From Actinomycetota bacterium (GTDB lineage: Bacteria; Actinomycetota; Actinomycetes; Streptosporangiales; Streptosporangiaceae): 64,000 nucleotides of DNA. The notes beneath the pieces are model-generated. The model worked only from the letters and a program-made list of their open reading frames with translations. It did not search any database and was not told the DNA's origin. The DNA lies in the NCBI GenBank assembly GCA_019240215.1, contig JAFAYQ010000038.1, positions 94,551 through 158,550 on the forward strand, given 5' to 3'. Position 1 is the stretch's first letter; each line of letters begins with the position of its first letter. Both the position numbers and the translations under genes were made by a program. Positions 9,685-17,910 of this stretch are shown here, one piece after another.

Positions 9685-10191
9685 TCAGGCGCTCTCGGCG
9701 GGGCCGGCGGCCGGGCCGGCCAGCGGGACGCTGCGCAGTGACAGCCAGATCGCGAGCACGGCTCCGCAGGTCAGACAGCTGTCGGCGATGTTGAAGGTAG
9801 CGAAGTGCTGCAGGTCGATGAAGTCGACGACGGCACCGCGGCCGATACCGGGCGCTCGCAGCAGCCGGTCGCACAGGTTCCCCATCGCCCCGGCCAGCAG
9901 CAGGCCGAGCGCGACCGCCCAGCCCGTTGACCGCAGCCGGGACACCCTGGTCACGATCAGCAGGGCTGTCGCCACCGCCAGGCAGGTGAACAGCACCGTC
10001 GCGGCGGGCGCGAACGAGAAGGCCGCGCCCGGGTTACGGGAGACGTCGATGGTCAGGACCTGGCCGAGCAGGCGGACCGGCGGTTGGCCGCTACGAGTCG
10101 CGACCATCAGTGCCTTCGTCGCCTGGTCCACACCGATGCCCAGCGACGCCGTCCCGGCCAGCACCACTGCGCAGCGCTTGTTCACCGGCAT
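9685..10191 (-). CDS. lspA: lipoprotein signal peptidase (signal peptidase II)
   Basis: A 168-residue, four-segment membrane aspartic protease that removes signal peptides from diacylglyceryl-modified prolipoproteins. Conserved blocks are GVDQATKA, SRNPGAAFSF, GNLCDRLL (first catalytic Asp) and VVDFIDL...FNIADSCL (second catalytic Asp). ATG at 10191 begins just before the first membrane helix; the longer reading to 10284 has no extra conserved sequence. It stands alone, away from ileS or rluD as often seen, and may be a second copy in this genome. The window also holds lnt (23.9 kb) and a lipobox FKBP (46.4 kb), other parts of the lipoprotein pathway. Confidence 0.92.
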   Translation of the reverse strand: MPVNKRCAVVLAGTASLGIGVDQATKALMVATRSGQPPVRLLGQVLTIDVSRNPGAAFSFAPAATVLFTCLAVATALLIVTRVSRLRSTGWAVALGLLLAGAMGNLCDRLLRAPGIGRGAVVDFIDLQHFATFNIADSCLTCGAVLAIWLSLRSVPLAGPAAGPAESA

Positions 10192-10318
10192 GCCGCCATT
10201 ATGGCAGCACAAAAACGGCGACCGATGCCCGCGCCGATGGCTCCGTCCGTCTACCGGGACGCAGCCGCGCCGCACATCCCCCACCGCTACGACCGCTGCC
10301 CGCCCGAGCCCTGAACCA

Positions 10319-10711
10319 CTACGCCGGGGCTGCGACCGGAAGGTCGGCCGCGCGAGCGGCTTCGAGCAGGCCCCGGTCGTAGGTGAGGAAGCTGGTCAGG
10401 TCGGCCCGGCGCGCCAGGGCGCTGGCGAGATGGATCGCGTCCAGGCTGCGAACGGTCACCGGCTCCACGGCTTGGGCCAGCCTCCGGACCCGCGCCGTCA
10501 GCTCAATGAGGTCGATCTGGTCCAGTACCGCCGGCAGGCGGCCGACGGCCGCGGGCGCGTATCGGGCCACGGCCCGGAACGACTCGATCTCCACCAGGGC
10601 CGAACTGACCCAGCCGACCTCCGCCCGCTCACCGAGCCAGGCCCGCAGCGCGGCTGTCTCCGGCTCGGCGTGGGCCAGCTTCACCACCGCCCCCGAGTCC
10701 AGATAGATCAT
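10319..10711 (-). CDS. PIN-domain ribonuclease toxin (VapC-like)
   Basis: 130 residues with the PIN acidic quartet placed as in VapC: Asp5 in IYLDSGAVVKL, Glu in SALVEIESFRAVAR, Asp in SLDAIHLASALA and Asp in LTYDRGLLEAA. VapC toxins cleave RNA (often initiator tRNA or rRNA loops) in a Mg-dependent way when the antitoxin is lost. The start codon overlaps the antitoxin stop (ATGA), giving translational coupling. The gene begins an accessory patch that also carries the SIR2 gene. Confidence 0.88.
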   Translation of the reverse strand: MIYLDSGAVVKLAHAEPETAALRAWLGERAEVGWVSSALVEIESFRAVARYAPAAVGRLPAVLDQIDLIELTARVRRLAQAVEPVTVRSLDAIHLASALARRADLTSFLTYDRGLLEAARAADLPVAAPA

Positions 10712-10944
10712 CAGCGCTCGTCAGCCCGATCGCGCGCCAGCTCTTCCGCCACGTTGACCCCGTCGGGTGCGCCCAGCTCCATCCCCAGCACGGCGCGCCG
10801 CATCTCCGCCGCCCGTTCGCGGCGGCCGGCGGCCTCCAGCACCGCCTGCCGGATAGCCGCCGACCGCGAGCTCCCGTCGCTGGTCAGCACCGCCAGCGCA
10901 TGCTCGGTCTCCTCATCCGTCCGGACCGTGATCGTGTCAGCCAC
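10711..10944 (-). CDS. ribbon-helix-helix antitoxin (VapB-like)
   Basis: A 77-residue protein starting ADTITVRTDEETEHAL, a beta-strand typical of ribbon-helix-helix DNA binding, followed by SSRSAAIRQAVLEAAG and an acidic C-terminal tail suited to wrap the PIN toxin. The GTG at 10944 is preferred to an upstream in-frame TTG at 10962 because TACAAT, a good -10 box, ends six bases before it, implying a leaderless transcript. The palindrome just upstream is the probable autoregulatory operator. Confidence 0.82.
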   Translation of the reverse strand: MADTITVRTDEETEHALAVLTSDGSSRSAAIRQAVLEAAGRRERAAEMRRAVLGMELGAPDGVNVAEELARDRADER

Positions 10945-10950
10945 AGACCC

Positions 10951-10971
10951 ATTGTAAGACAATCTGTCTTA
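10951..10971 (-). promoter_or_regulatory. VapBC promoter -10 box with overlapping perfect palindrome
   Basis: On the minus strand the -10 hexamer TACAAT occupies 10956-10951, with six bases to the GTG start. A perfect inverted repeat, TAAGACA-GAT-TGTCTTA, spans 10971-10955 and overlaps the upstream edge of the -10 box. That is the classical placement for antitoxin-mediated repression. No convincing -35 hexamer is visible. Confidence 0.65.
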
Positions 10972-10998
10972 TCGTTCGTCGAGCTCGATAACCCTGGC

Positions 10999-11027
10999 TT
11001 GATTGATGACAGTGACGTGCTTATATT
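10999..11027 (+). promoter_or_regulatory. sigma70-like promoter for the SIR2 gene
   Basis: TTGATT (10999-11004) and TATATT (11022-11027) are separated by exactly 17 bp, the best-looking housekeeping promoter in the window. It points toward the ATG at 11085, which has a GGGGGG ribosome site five bases upstream. This supports expression of the downstream frame starting at 11085. Confidence 0.65.
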
Positions 11028-11084
11028 GTCATTGCTCAGCGGAGTAACGTAAAGGAAGAACATAGCTGCCTGTGGGGGGTTTGT

Positions 11085-12641
11085 ATGTTAGAGGAAATTG
11101 CTGCCGCGTTGACCTCTGATATGGCTAGCAACGTAACCAGCGCGCTTCTGGATAGAGTGGCGCGCCGGCGGATTCGATGATAGCTGGCAACGGTAGTTCT
11201 CCAAGCCCTGAAGCTCGAGGCGGAAGAAAATGGGCAGTCCCTGGAGTACCCTTCCAGCGCGTCTGGCACCGCACCCCCCGGCGAACTTGACGCCTTGCTC
11301 CCGAAAGGCTTCAGAGACTGGCCCGGCTCTATTGGTGTAGAAGTTTGGCTTCCAACTGGTGGAAACAACTCTCTTGGCTCCCTGCTCAAGCGCCTCAGCC
11401 TGATTCTTGACGGGTCCGACGTTCGCGATCAGCTGACCGGCTTGCTGTTTATCCACGGAGTGCAGCTGTCGGATGACGAAAATATAGAACTCACCAAGTA
11501 TTTGGACAGTCATTCGGCGCCCGGACGAGCCCACGTCTGGGGTCCGCGCGAGGCCGCCGCACTCGTTGAGAAGCATAAGACTCAGATTGCGGCCATCCTG
11601 CCAGAGCTGTCCCTGACGGCTCTTCGGAACGAACTGCGAGGCCCGGAACCCGATTGGGAATCCCAGGCGGAGTCTCGGCTTGCTCGGCTTACTGATATCT
11701 ACCGCAGCCAAGGGATAGTACTGGCCCTCGGGGCCGGGGTCTCGATCGGGATGGGTGTGCCCAACTGGGACGAACTGGTGAGCGCCTTGTTCGTCTCGCT
11801 GGTGACCAAGCAGGTGACCGAGGACATCGATGAAGGCCAGGCGCTCGCGCTGGCCAACGCGGCCCGGATGGTCGGGAATGAGTCGCCGCTGCTGTCGGCG
11901 CGCTACCTCAGGCGCGGCTTGGAGGACGGTAACACGGGTGATTCGAAGGCCTTCCAGCAGGCGCTCGCGGCTGTGCTTTATGGCCATATTGGCTCAGCAC
12001 GGTCGGCATCTCCGCTGCTGAAAGAATTGGCAAAGATATGTATGCCACTCCGCACCGGGGCGAAGATTCACTCCGTCATAACGTATAACTTTGATGATCT
12101 GCTGGAAAAGGTTCTCTTTGGAGAAGGTATACGCTCCAGGAGCGTCTACTCGGCACGGCATCATCCCGATGAGACCGAGCTGCCAATCTTTCACGTACAC
12201 GGCTTTCTTCCACAGGACGCCAGTAAATTCGGCGATCTTCAGGAGGGCCTCCTGGCCTTTTCCGAAGAAGGCTATCATCAACTGTTCAAGGACCCTTACC
12301 ACTGGACGAATGTCATACAGCTGCAAGCATTTCAGCAGCAAACGTGCGTTTTCGTGGGCCTGTCGCTGACTGACCCCAACCTGCGGCGCCTGCTGGAATA
12401 CGCCGCTACCTCTCGCGATGAACCCCGGCACTTCGCGTTTATGAAGAGGACCTCGGTCGATGAGCTCCTGGCGTCGCAGGAGAAGGGTGGAGAGGTGACG
12501 GTGACGCACAAGGCTGCCAGCGATTTTCTCCGGGTTCACCACAGCTTGCAAGATCGTGTCTTCGGGGAGCTGGGCCTTGAAGTCATCTGGTTTGACGACT
12601 ACGAGAAAATGCCGACGGCGGTGGCGAAGCTGAGAGGCTGA
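11085..12641 (+). pseudogene. SIR2-domain defence-type protein with two in-frame stop codons near the N-terminus
   Basis: From ATG 11085 the frame runs 31 codons to TGA-TAG (11178-11183) and then stays open, same frame, to TGA 12639-12641 (an open stretch with TTG at 11295 as the first usual start, 448 residues). The C-terminal ~320 residues are a SIR2 NADase-like domain with all key motifs: GAGVSIGMGVPNWDEL, TYNFDDLLE (catalytic Asn), HVHG (catalytic His) and VFVGLSLTDPNLRRLLEY. The preceding ~120 residues resemble a Mrr/PD-(D/E)xK nuclease-like fold, with Asp in ELDALLPKG and EVW where ExK is expected. SIR2-domain proteins of this kind deplete NAD in phage defence. GC content is visibly lower than in neighbours. 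The gene may be inactivated, or translated from TTG 11295, or read through; see findings. Confidence 0.75.
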
Positions 12642-12647
12642 TGCAGA

Positions 12648-12680
12648 ACGGCCCGGCCCCCACCAGGAGGGCCGGGCCGT
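12648..12680. terminator. strong bidirectional hairpin between SIR2 gene and sucB
   Basis: A perfect 12-bp stem ACGGCCCGGCCC / GGGCCGGGCCGT with a 9-base loop sits between convergent genes, six bases after the SIR2 stop and 24 bases before the sucB stop. No U-run follows on either strand, as is common in high-GC actinobacteria. It can end transcription from both sides. Confidence 0.8.
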
Positions 12681-12703
12681 CAGTGCCCGAAAGCCAGCGC
12701 TGG

Positions 12704-14344
12704 TTACAGGCCGAGCTCGGCTTCGAAGCTGCCTTCTTCCAGCCGCTCCTTGACCGTGACCAGGAAGCGGGCCGCGTCGGCGCCGTCGACCAGGCGGTGG
12801 TCGTAGGTGAGGGCCAGGTAGACGACCGAGCGGACCGCGATCACTTCGCCGAGGGCCGGGTCGTCGACCACGACCGGGCGCTTGACCACGGTGCCGGTGC
12901 CGAGGATGCCGACCTCCGGCTGGTTGATGATCGGGGTGTCGAACAGGGCACCCCGGCTGCCGGTGTTGGTCAGCGTGAACGTGCTGCCGGCCAGCTCGTC
13001 CGGCCCGACCTGGCCGGACCGGGTCCGGTTGGCGAGGTCGGCGATCTTGCGGGCCAGGCCGCCCAGGTTGAGGTCACCGGCGTTGTGGATGACCGGGACC
13101 ATCAGGCCGCGGTCGGTGTCGACGGCGATGCCCAGGTGCTCGTTGTCGTGGTAGATGACCTGCTTGTTGGCCGTGTCGATGACCGCGTTGAGCTTCGGGT
13201 GCACCTTCAGCGCCTCGATCGCGGCCAGCGCGAAGAACGGCAGGAAGCTGAGCTTGACGCCCTCGCGGGCCTCGAAGTCCTGCTTGGCCCGCTGGCGCAG
13301 CCGCGCGATCGCGGTCACGTCGGCCTCGACCACGGTGGTGAGCTGAGCCGAGGTCTGCAGCGACTCCACCATCCGCTGGGCGATGACCTGGCGGGGCCGG
13401 GACATCCGCTGGGTGGTGCCGCGCAGCGCCGACGGCACCACGGCCGGCCGGGACGGCGCCGACGGCTGACCCGCGGGGGCGGCCGCGGCCGGAGCGGGCG
13501 CGGCCGGCTGACCAGGCGCCGCCGGAGCCGGAGCCGCCGCCGGAGCGGCCGGGGCCGGAGCAGCGGCCGCCGGAGCGGCCTGGGTCTGGGCGGCCTCCTG
13601 CTCGCGCCGGGTGCGGGCCGCGTCGAGCACGTCCTGCTTGCGGATGCGGCCGCCGACGCCGGTGCCCTGCACCGACTCCAGGTCGACGCCGTGCTCGGAC
13701 GCCAGCTTGCGGACCAGCGGGGTCACGTACGGGCCGTCGCTGCCGGACGGCGACGACTCCCGGGACTCCTGCTGCTGCGGAGCCGCGGCGGGCGCCTGAG
13801 ACGCCTGCGCCGGCTGAGGCGCCTGAGGCTCCTGGGGCGCCTGCGCCGGAGGAGCCGCCTGCGTCGCCTGAGGCTGCTGGGGCGCCTGCGCCGGGGGAGC
13901 CGAAGGCGGCGGAGTCTGCTGCGCAGGCGGCGACCAGGCCGGAGCCGGCGCCGGCGCGGCCGCCTGGGCCGGAGCCGCCGAGCCCGCCCCGTTTGACCCC
14001 GAGCCCGAGTCACCATCCGACGAGGCCGGCGCCGCCTCCGATACCGGCGCTTCCTGCGCAGGCTGCCCGCCGTCCGCCGCCGGAGCGTCACCACCGCCCG
14101 CGCCGTCACCCTCCTCGATCACCGCGAGCTGGGCGCCGACCTCCACGGTCTCGTCCTCGCCGACGGCGATCTGGCGCAGCACGCCGGCTGCGGGGGAGGG
14201 AATCTCGGTGTCGACCTTGTCGGTCGACACCTCGAGGAGCGGCTCATCCGCCTCCACGCGCTCGCCTTCCTTCTTCAGCCAGCGCGTGACGGTGCCCTCT
14301 GTGACGCTCTCGCCGAGCTGAGGCATGGATACCGAGACCGACAT
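12704..14344 (-). CDS. sucB: dihydrolipoamide acyltransferase, E2 of 2-oxo acid dehydrogenase (2-oxoglutarate type)
   Basis: 546 residues. Domain order: one lipoyl domain (residues 1-80; lipoyl lysine in [14 protein letters not shown]), a very long Ala/Pro/Gln/Gly linker, a peripheral E1/E3-binding domain around residues 205-240 ([16 protein letters not shown]), a second Ala/Pro linker, and the catalytic acyltransferase domain with [14 protein letters not shown] at the C-terminus. It transfers the acyl group from lipoamide to CoA in a large core complex. The E3 gene lpdA is 54 bp upstream in the same direction, so an operon is clear. 2-oxoglutarate versus pyruvate or branched-chain specificity is not certain from sequence; in many actinobacteria this neighbour pair is annotated sucB. 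Confidence 0.9.
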   Translation of the reverse strand: MSVSVSMPQLGESVTEGTVTRWLKKEGERVEADEPLLEVSTDKVDTEIPSPAAGVLRQIAVGEDETVEVGAQLAVIEEGDGAGGGDAPAADGGQPAQEAPVSEAAPASSDGDSGSGSNGAGSAAPAQAAAPAPAPAWSPPAQQTPPPSAPPAQAPQQPQATQAAPPAQAPQEPQAPQPAQASQAPAAAPQQQESRESSPSGSDGPYVTPLVRKLASEHGVDLESVQGTGVGGRIRKQDVLDAARTRREQEAAQTQAAPAAAAPAPAAPAAAPAPAAPGQPAAPAPAAAAPAGQPSAPSRPAVVPSALRGTTQRMSRPRQVIAQRMVESLQTSAQLTTVVEADVTAIARLRQRAKQDFEAREGVKLSFLPFFALAAIEALKVHPKLNAVIDTANKQVIYHDNEHLGIAVDTDRGLMVPVIHNAGDLNLGGLARKIADLANRTRSGQVGPDELAGSTFTLTNTGSRGALFDTPIINQPEVGILGTGTVVKRPVVVDDPALGEVIAVRSVVYLALTYDHRLVDGADAARFLVTVKERLEEGSFEAELGL

Positions 14345-14398
14345 TGTTCCGGTGACTCCTTCGTGAGCGCACGCGTGCCCGGGTCAGGCGTGTACGTG

Positions 14399-15793
14399 TC
14401 AGGCGTGTACGTGCAGGGGCTTGCCGGCGAGCGCCAGCATGGCCTCGCCGATGATCTCCGACTGGGTGGGGTGCGGGTGGATCAGCTGCGCCACGTCGGA
14501 CGGCTCGGCTTCCCAGTTGTAGATGAGCTGGCCTTCGGCGATCAGCTCGCCGACCCGGCTGCCCACCAGGTGAATGCCGAGGACGCGGCCGGGGCTGCCA
14601 TCCTCGTTCCTGGCCGCGATGACCTTGCCCGCGCCCTGCGTCTGCAGGATCACGCTCCGGCCGTTGCCGCCCAGAGGGTAGGTGAACTCCACGGTCTCGA
14701 TCCCCCGGTCGGCGGCCTGGGCGGCGGTGATGCCGACCGAGGCGACCTCGGGGTCGCTGTAGGTGATGCGGGGCACGCCGTCGTAGTCGATCGGGTGCAC
14801 CTCGAGGCCGCCGATCCGCTCGGCGACCAGGATGCCCTCCCCGAACCCGACGTGCGCGAGCTGCGGGGTGGCGATCAGGTCACCGACCGCCGAGATCGTT
14901 GGCACCGAGGTCCGGCAGTACTCGTCGACCTTCACGTAGCCACGCTCGATCTCCACGCCGACCTGCTCGTAACCGAGGTCGGCCGAGACCGGGCCGCGGC
15001 CGACCGCGACCAGCAGGATCTCGGCGTCCAGGGTCTTGCCGCCGGCCAGGGTCACCTGGACCCCGCTGTCGGTGTGCTTGACGCTCTCGAACCGGGCGCC
15101 GAGCTCGAAGCCGATGCCACGGCGGCGGAACGCCCGCTGCAGCAGCCGGGCACTGGCCTCGTCCTCCAGCGGCACCAGCTGGGGCATCATCTCCACGATG
15201 GTGACCTCGGCCCCGAACGAGCGCCACACGCTGGCGAACTCGACGCCGATGACGCCGCCGCCGAGGATGATCACCGAGCTGGGCACCCGCCCGAACTTGA
15301 GCGCATCGTCGCTGGAGATGACCCGCTCGCCGTCCAGCTCCAGGCCGGGCAGGCTCTTGGGCACCGAACCGGTGGCCAGCACGATGTGCTCGCCCTCGTA
15401 GACCGTGTCGCCCACCTGCACCTGGGTCGGCGAGATGAGCCGCCCGGAGCCCTCGATGGTGTCGATCTTGCGGCTGGCCAGGGTGGACTGCAGGCCCTTC
15501 CAGAGCCGGTCCACCACCTTGTCCTTGTAGGAGTGGACGCCGTCGATGTCGATGCCGTCGTAGCTGGACCGAACGCCGAAGGTCTCGCTGTCGCGGGCCT
15601 GGTCGGCGATCTCGGCCGAGTGCAGCAGCGCCTTGGTCGGGATGCAGCCCCGGTGCAGGCAGGTGCCGCCGACCTTGTCCTTCTCGATCAGCGCGACGCG
15701 CTTGCCCATCTCGGCCGCACGCAGTGCGCAGGCGTACCCTCCGCTGCCGCCACCCAGGATCACGATGTCGTAGGCGGCGTTGCCCTCTGCCAC
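14399..15793 (-). CDS. lpdA: dihydrolipoyl dehydrogenase (E3)
   Basis: 464 residues; flavoprotein that reoxidises dihydrolipoamide with NAD. FAD-binding GGGSGGYACALRAAEMG at the start, the redox disulfide in GGTCLHRGCIPTKALLHSA, NAD-binding GGGVIGVEFASV, and the C-terminal His-Glu pair in HPHPTQSE of the partner subunit interface are all present. I use GTG 15793 (GTG GCA GAG) because GGGAG lies seven bases upstream and the first FAD strand follows at once; the extension to 15913 has no family similarity. First gene of the operon with the E2 gene. A 13-bp direct repeat and an 8-bp inverted repeat lie upstream. Confidence 0.95.
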   Translation of the reverse strand: MAEGNAAYDIVILGGGSGGYACALRAAEMGKRVALIEKDKVGGTCLHRGCIPTKALLHSAEIADQARDSETFGVRSSYDGIDIDGVHSYKDKVVDRLWKGLQSTLASRKIDTIEGSGRLISPTQVQVGDTVYEGEHIVLATGSVPKSLPGLELDGERVISSDDALKFGRVPSSVIILGGGVIGVEFASVWRSFGAEVTIVEMMPQLVPLEDEASARLLQRAFRRRGIGFELGARFESVKHTDSGVQVTLAGGKTLDAEILLVAVGRGPVSADLGYEQVGVEIERGYVKVDEYCRTSVPTISAVGDLIATPQLAHVGFGEGILVAERIGGLEVHPIDYDGVPRITYSDPEVASVGITAAQAADRGIETVEFTYPLGGNGRSVILQTQGAGKVIAARNEDGSPGRVLGIHLVGSRVGELIAEGQLIYNWEAEPSDVAQLIHPHPTQSEIIGEAMLALAGKPLHVHA

Positions 15794-15846
15794 GGAAAGC
15801 TCCCTATCTGTCAATTCAAAGTCGCCGCATTCATCATTCCACTCCG

Positions 15847-15908
15847 GCGGACCGCTTAGGAGGCGAGTTTGCCCACGCAGACGGTCCGCGAGAGTGAGTC
15901 TGCCCACG
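15847..15908. promoter_or_regulatory. inverted and direct repeats upstream of lpdA
   Basis: GCGGACCG (15847-15854) pairs with CGGTCCGC (15882-15889). Two 13-mers differing at one base, GAGTTTGCCCACG (15865-15877) and GAGTCTGCCCACG (15896-15908), lie 31 bp apart, about three helical turns. The region between the lpdA start and pepA stop has no gene, so these are candidate operators for the lpdA-sucB operon. Confidence 0.4.
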
Positions 15909-15983
15909 ATCACCGCGGCTTACCCAGCATGATCATGGCGTCGCAGGCGCGGTCAACCGCCGGGCGGCCACGCCTGTTTGAGA

Positions 15984-16018
15984 AAAAGCAAAAGCCCCCG
16001 GCCGGTCATTCCCCGGGC
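15984..16018 (-). terminator. possible terminator at the end of pepA
   Basis: On the minus strand a short GC stem (CCCGG / CCGGG) over the pepA stop codon is followed by GGCTTTTGCTTTTT, one of the few T-rich tails in the window. The stem is weak and has alternatives, so confidence is moderate. Confidence 0.4.
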
Positions 16019-17586
16019 AGTTGGCCGGCCGCCACGTCCTCCGCGATCTGGACCAGGGCGCGGGTGGCCGCGCCGGTACCTCCGCGCGGGGTGTAGCCCC
16101 AGGCCCCGGACTCGTTGAAGGACGGCCCGGCGATGTCGAGGTGGGCCCAGGCCACCCCGGCGGGCACGAACTCGCGCAGGAACAGGCCCGCCACCAGCAT
16201 GCCGCCGTTGCGGTCGCCGGACACGTTGGTCAGGTCGGCCACGGTCGAGTCGAGGCCCTTGCGCAGCTCTTCCGGCAGCGGCATCGCCCAGGCGGGCTCG
16301 CCCGACCGGACCGAAGCATCCGCCACCCCGGCCGCCAGCGTGTCGCTGTTGGCCATCACCCCGGCCACCCGGGACCCCAGCGCCACCAGCTGCGCCCCGG
16401 TCAGGGTGGCGATGTCGATCAGCAGGTCGGGGGAGTCCTGGGCGGACCGGGCCATCGCGTCGGCCATGACCAGGCGGCCCTCGGCGTCGGTGTTCAGCAC
16501 CTCGACGGTCTTGCCGCCGTGGATGGTGATCACATCCGACGGCCGCTGGGCCGATCCGCTCGGCATGTTCTCGGCCATGGCCAGGTAGCCGACCACGTTG
16601 ACGGCGGGCCGCAGGGCCGCGATGGCCTGCAGCGCGCCGAGCACGGCGGCCGCGCCTCCCATGTCCGACTTCATCCACTCCATCGACTTGGGCGGCTTGA
16701 GCGACAGGCCGCCGGAGTCGAACGTGATGCCCTTCCCGACCAGCGCCAGCGTGCGGGTCGCGTCCGGGTGGGTGTAGGCCAGCCGGACCAGCCGGGGCGG
16801 GTGCACCGAGCCCTGGCCGACGCCGAGGATGCCGCCGTAGCCGCCCTCGGCCAGCTGGTGCTCGTCCAGCACCTCGATGTCGAGCCCGGCGGCGGCCGCC
16901 ACCCGCTGCGCCTCGGCCGCGAAGGTGGCCGGCACCAGGTCGGACGGGCCGGTGTTGACCAGGTCACGGACCAGCGTGACGGCGTCGGCGAGCACCTGGG
17001 CGCGCTGCGCGGCGGCGCCCGCCCGGTCGGCCGGGAGCGCGGTCAGCAGGGTCAGCTCGGCGTCGGTGCCGATACCGGTGGTGCGGTAGCGCCGGAACGA
17101 GTAACCGCCGAGCAGCGCGCCCACCGCCACCGCCCCGGCCTCGGTTGCGTCCCGGGCCGGGAGCGCCAGCGCGATGTGCCGCTTCTCGCCGCGGGCGGAG
17201 TCCGCGCCGTTCGGCCCGGTGCCGTTCAGCCCGGCCGGCTGGCGTCCGGCGGTGAGGACCCGGACGGCCGCGCCGGCCGCCCGCCGCAGCTTCTCCGGCT
17301 CGAACCGCGCCTCGTCGCCGTCGCCCGTGTTGCTGACGGGGCCCAGGCCGACCGCCACGATGACCGGGACCGGCAGCCGCCCGGCCGCCGGGATCTTGGT
17401 CACTTCCTCGGCCCGGCCGGTCGCGTCGAGCGCGGTGAGCAGCTCGGTCAGGGTGCCGCCGAGGGCATCGTCCACATCGCTGGCCCCGGGGGCGGGCCGG
17501 GGCCCGTCCTCACCCTGGACCACGCCGACGATGAGAGCGTCGGCCTCGGTGGCGTGCGCCGACGCCTCGCTGGTGTGAATCGTCAT
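16006..17586 (-). CDS. pepA: leucyl aminopeptidase (M17)
   Basis: 526 residues. This two-metal cytosolic exopeptidase releases N-terminal residues from peptides. The C-terminal catalytic domain carries the signature NTDAEGRLVMADAM, the metal/lysine segment VGKGITFDSGGLSLKP, MKSDMGGAAAVLGAL and the Arg loop; the N-terminal domain is the usual poorly conserved M17 regulatory domain. ATG at 17586 matches the family start; extension to 17631 adds nothing conserved. Likely monocistronic, reading toward lpdA. The stretch 17587-17910 upstream holds its presumed control region. Confidence 0.94.
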   Translation of the reverse strand: MTIHTSEASAHATEADALIVGVVQGEDGPRPAPGASDVDDALGGTLTELLTALDATGRAEEVTKIPAAGRLPVPVIVAVGLGPVSNTGDGDEARFEPEKLRRAAGAAVRVLTAGRQPAGLNGTGPNGADSARGEKRHIALALPARDATEAGAVAVGALLGGYSFRRYRTTGIGTDAELTLLTALPADRAGAAAQRAQVLADAVTLVRDLVNTGPSDLVPATFAAEAQRVAAAAGLDIEVLDEHQLAEGGYGGILGVGQGSVHPPRLVRLAYTHPDATRTLALVGKGITFDSGGLSLKPPKSMEWMKSDMGGAAAVLGALQAIAALRPAVNVVGYLAMAENMPSGSAQRPSDVITIHGGKTVEVLNTDAEGRLVMADAMARSAQDSPDLLIDIATLTGAQLVALGSRVAGVMANSDTLAAGVADASVRSGEPAWAMPLPEELRKGLDSTVADLTNVSGDRNGGMLVAGLFLREFVPAGVAWAHLDIAGPSFNESGAWGYTPRGGTGAATRALVQIAEDVAAGQLPGE

Positions 17587-17734
17587 CGTCACCCTGCCGA
17601 TGCTAGTGCCTGGACGGTGCGCGCCCGCCATCTCGCACTCCGGCCTCCTGCCTGCTCCAACTGCCTGCTCCGGCCATCGGTGGCCCGCTGTAAGCGGCGG
17701 CGCTCAGACCTGCGAGATAACTGACGCGATGTTT

Positions 17735-17751
17735 GAAATAGACCCTATTTC
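17735..17751. promoter_or_regulatory. perfect inverted repeat GAAATAG-ACC-CTATTTC
   Basis: Seven-base arms with a three-base spacer in the presumed 5' region of pepA, roughly 150 bp upstream of its start and about 90 bp downstream of the promoter candidate. AT-rich and isolated, so likely a protein-binding site; the regulator is unknown. Confidence 0.5.
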
Positions 17752-17838
17752 ACCGATGCCGTTGGTTTTCCCGCCGCCAGGCGATGTGTGCTGATCTGTG
17801 TCCTGGTCTCCGGCGGCGGGCGCCCAGGTCAGGCGTCA

Positions 17839-17867
17839 ATCTAACGATTGTTACATTTACATTTGAA
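17839..17867 (-). promoter_or_regulatory. candidate sigma70-like promoter toward pepA
   Basis: Minus-strand TTCAAA (17867-17862) and TTAGAT (17844-17839) with a 17-bp spacer, in the most AT-rich stretch of the intergenic region. It would give a leader of about 250 nt before pepA. Confidence 0.4.
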
Positions 17868-17910
17868 CAGCGGTTACCCTCGAAGGATGAGCACCGCCTC
17901 CGAGGAGCAT

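Larger units (their letters stand above)
17587..17910. other. gene-free control region between pepA and the ChrB-like gene
   Basis: About 320 bp without a supportable gene; short open frames here have no family pattern. It contains a perfect 7-bp inverted repeat and a minus-strand promoter candidate (listed separately), and an AT-rich stretch at 17838-17870. Confidence 0.6.

Noticed and set aside
11178..11180. Selenocysteine at the TGA of the SIR2 gene
   Set aside because: A TAG follows immediately, there is no recognisable SECIS hairpin, and SIR2 proteins are not selenoproteins.
11088..11987. 299-codon minus-strand frame over the SIR2 gene
   Set aside because: No domain signature, and the plus strand has intact SIR2 motifs and promoter.
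13440..14100. Repeats in the sucB gene
   Set aside because: They encode the Ala/Pro/Gln interdomain linker normal for E2 proteins; not a CRISPR or mobile repeat.
15794..15913. 40-residue N-terminal extension of lpdA
   Set aside because: No family similarity; ribosome site and FAD-binding strand support the start at 15793.
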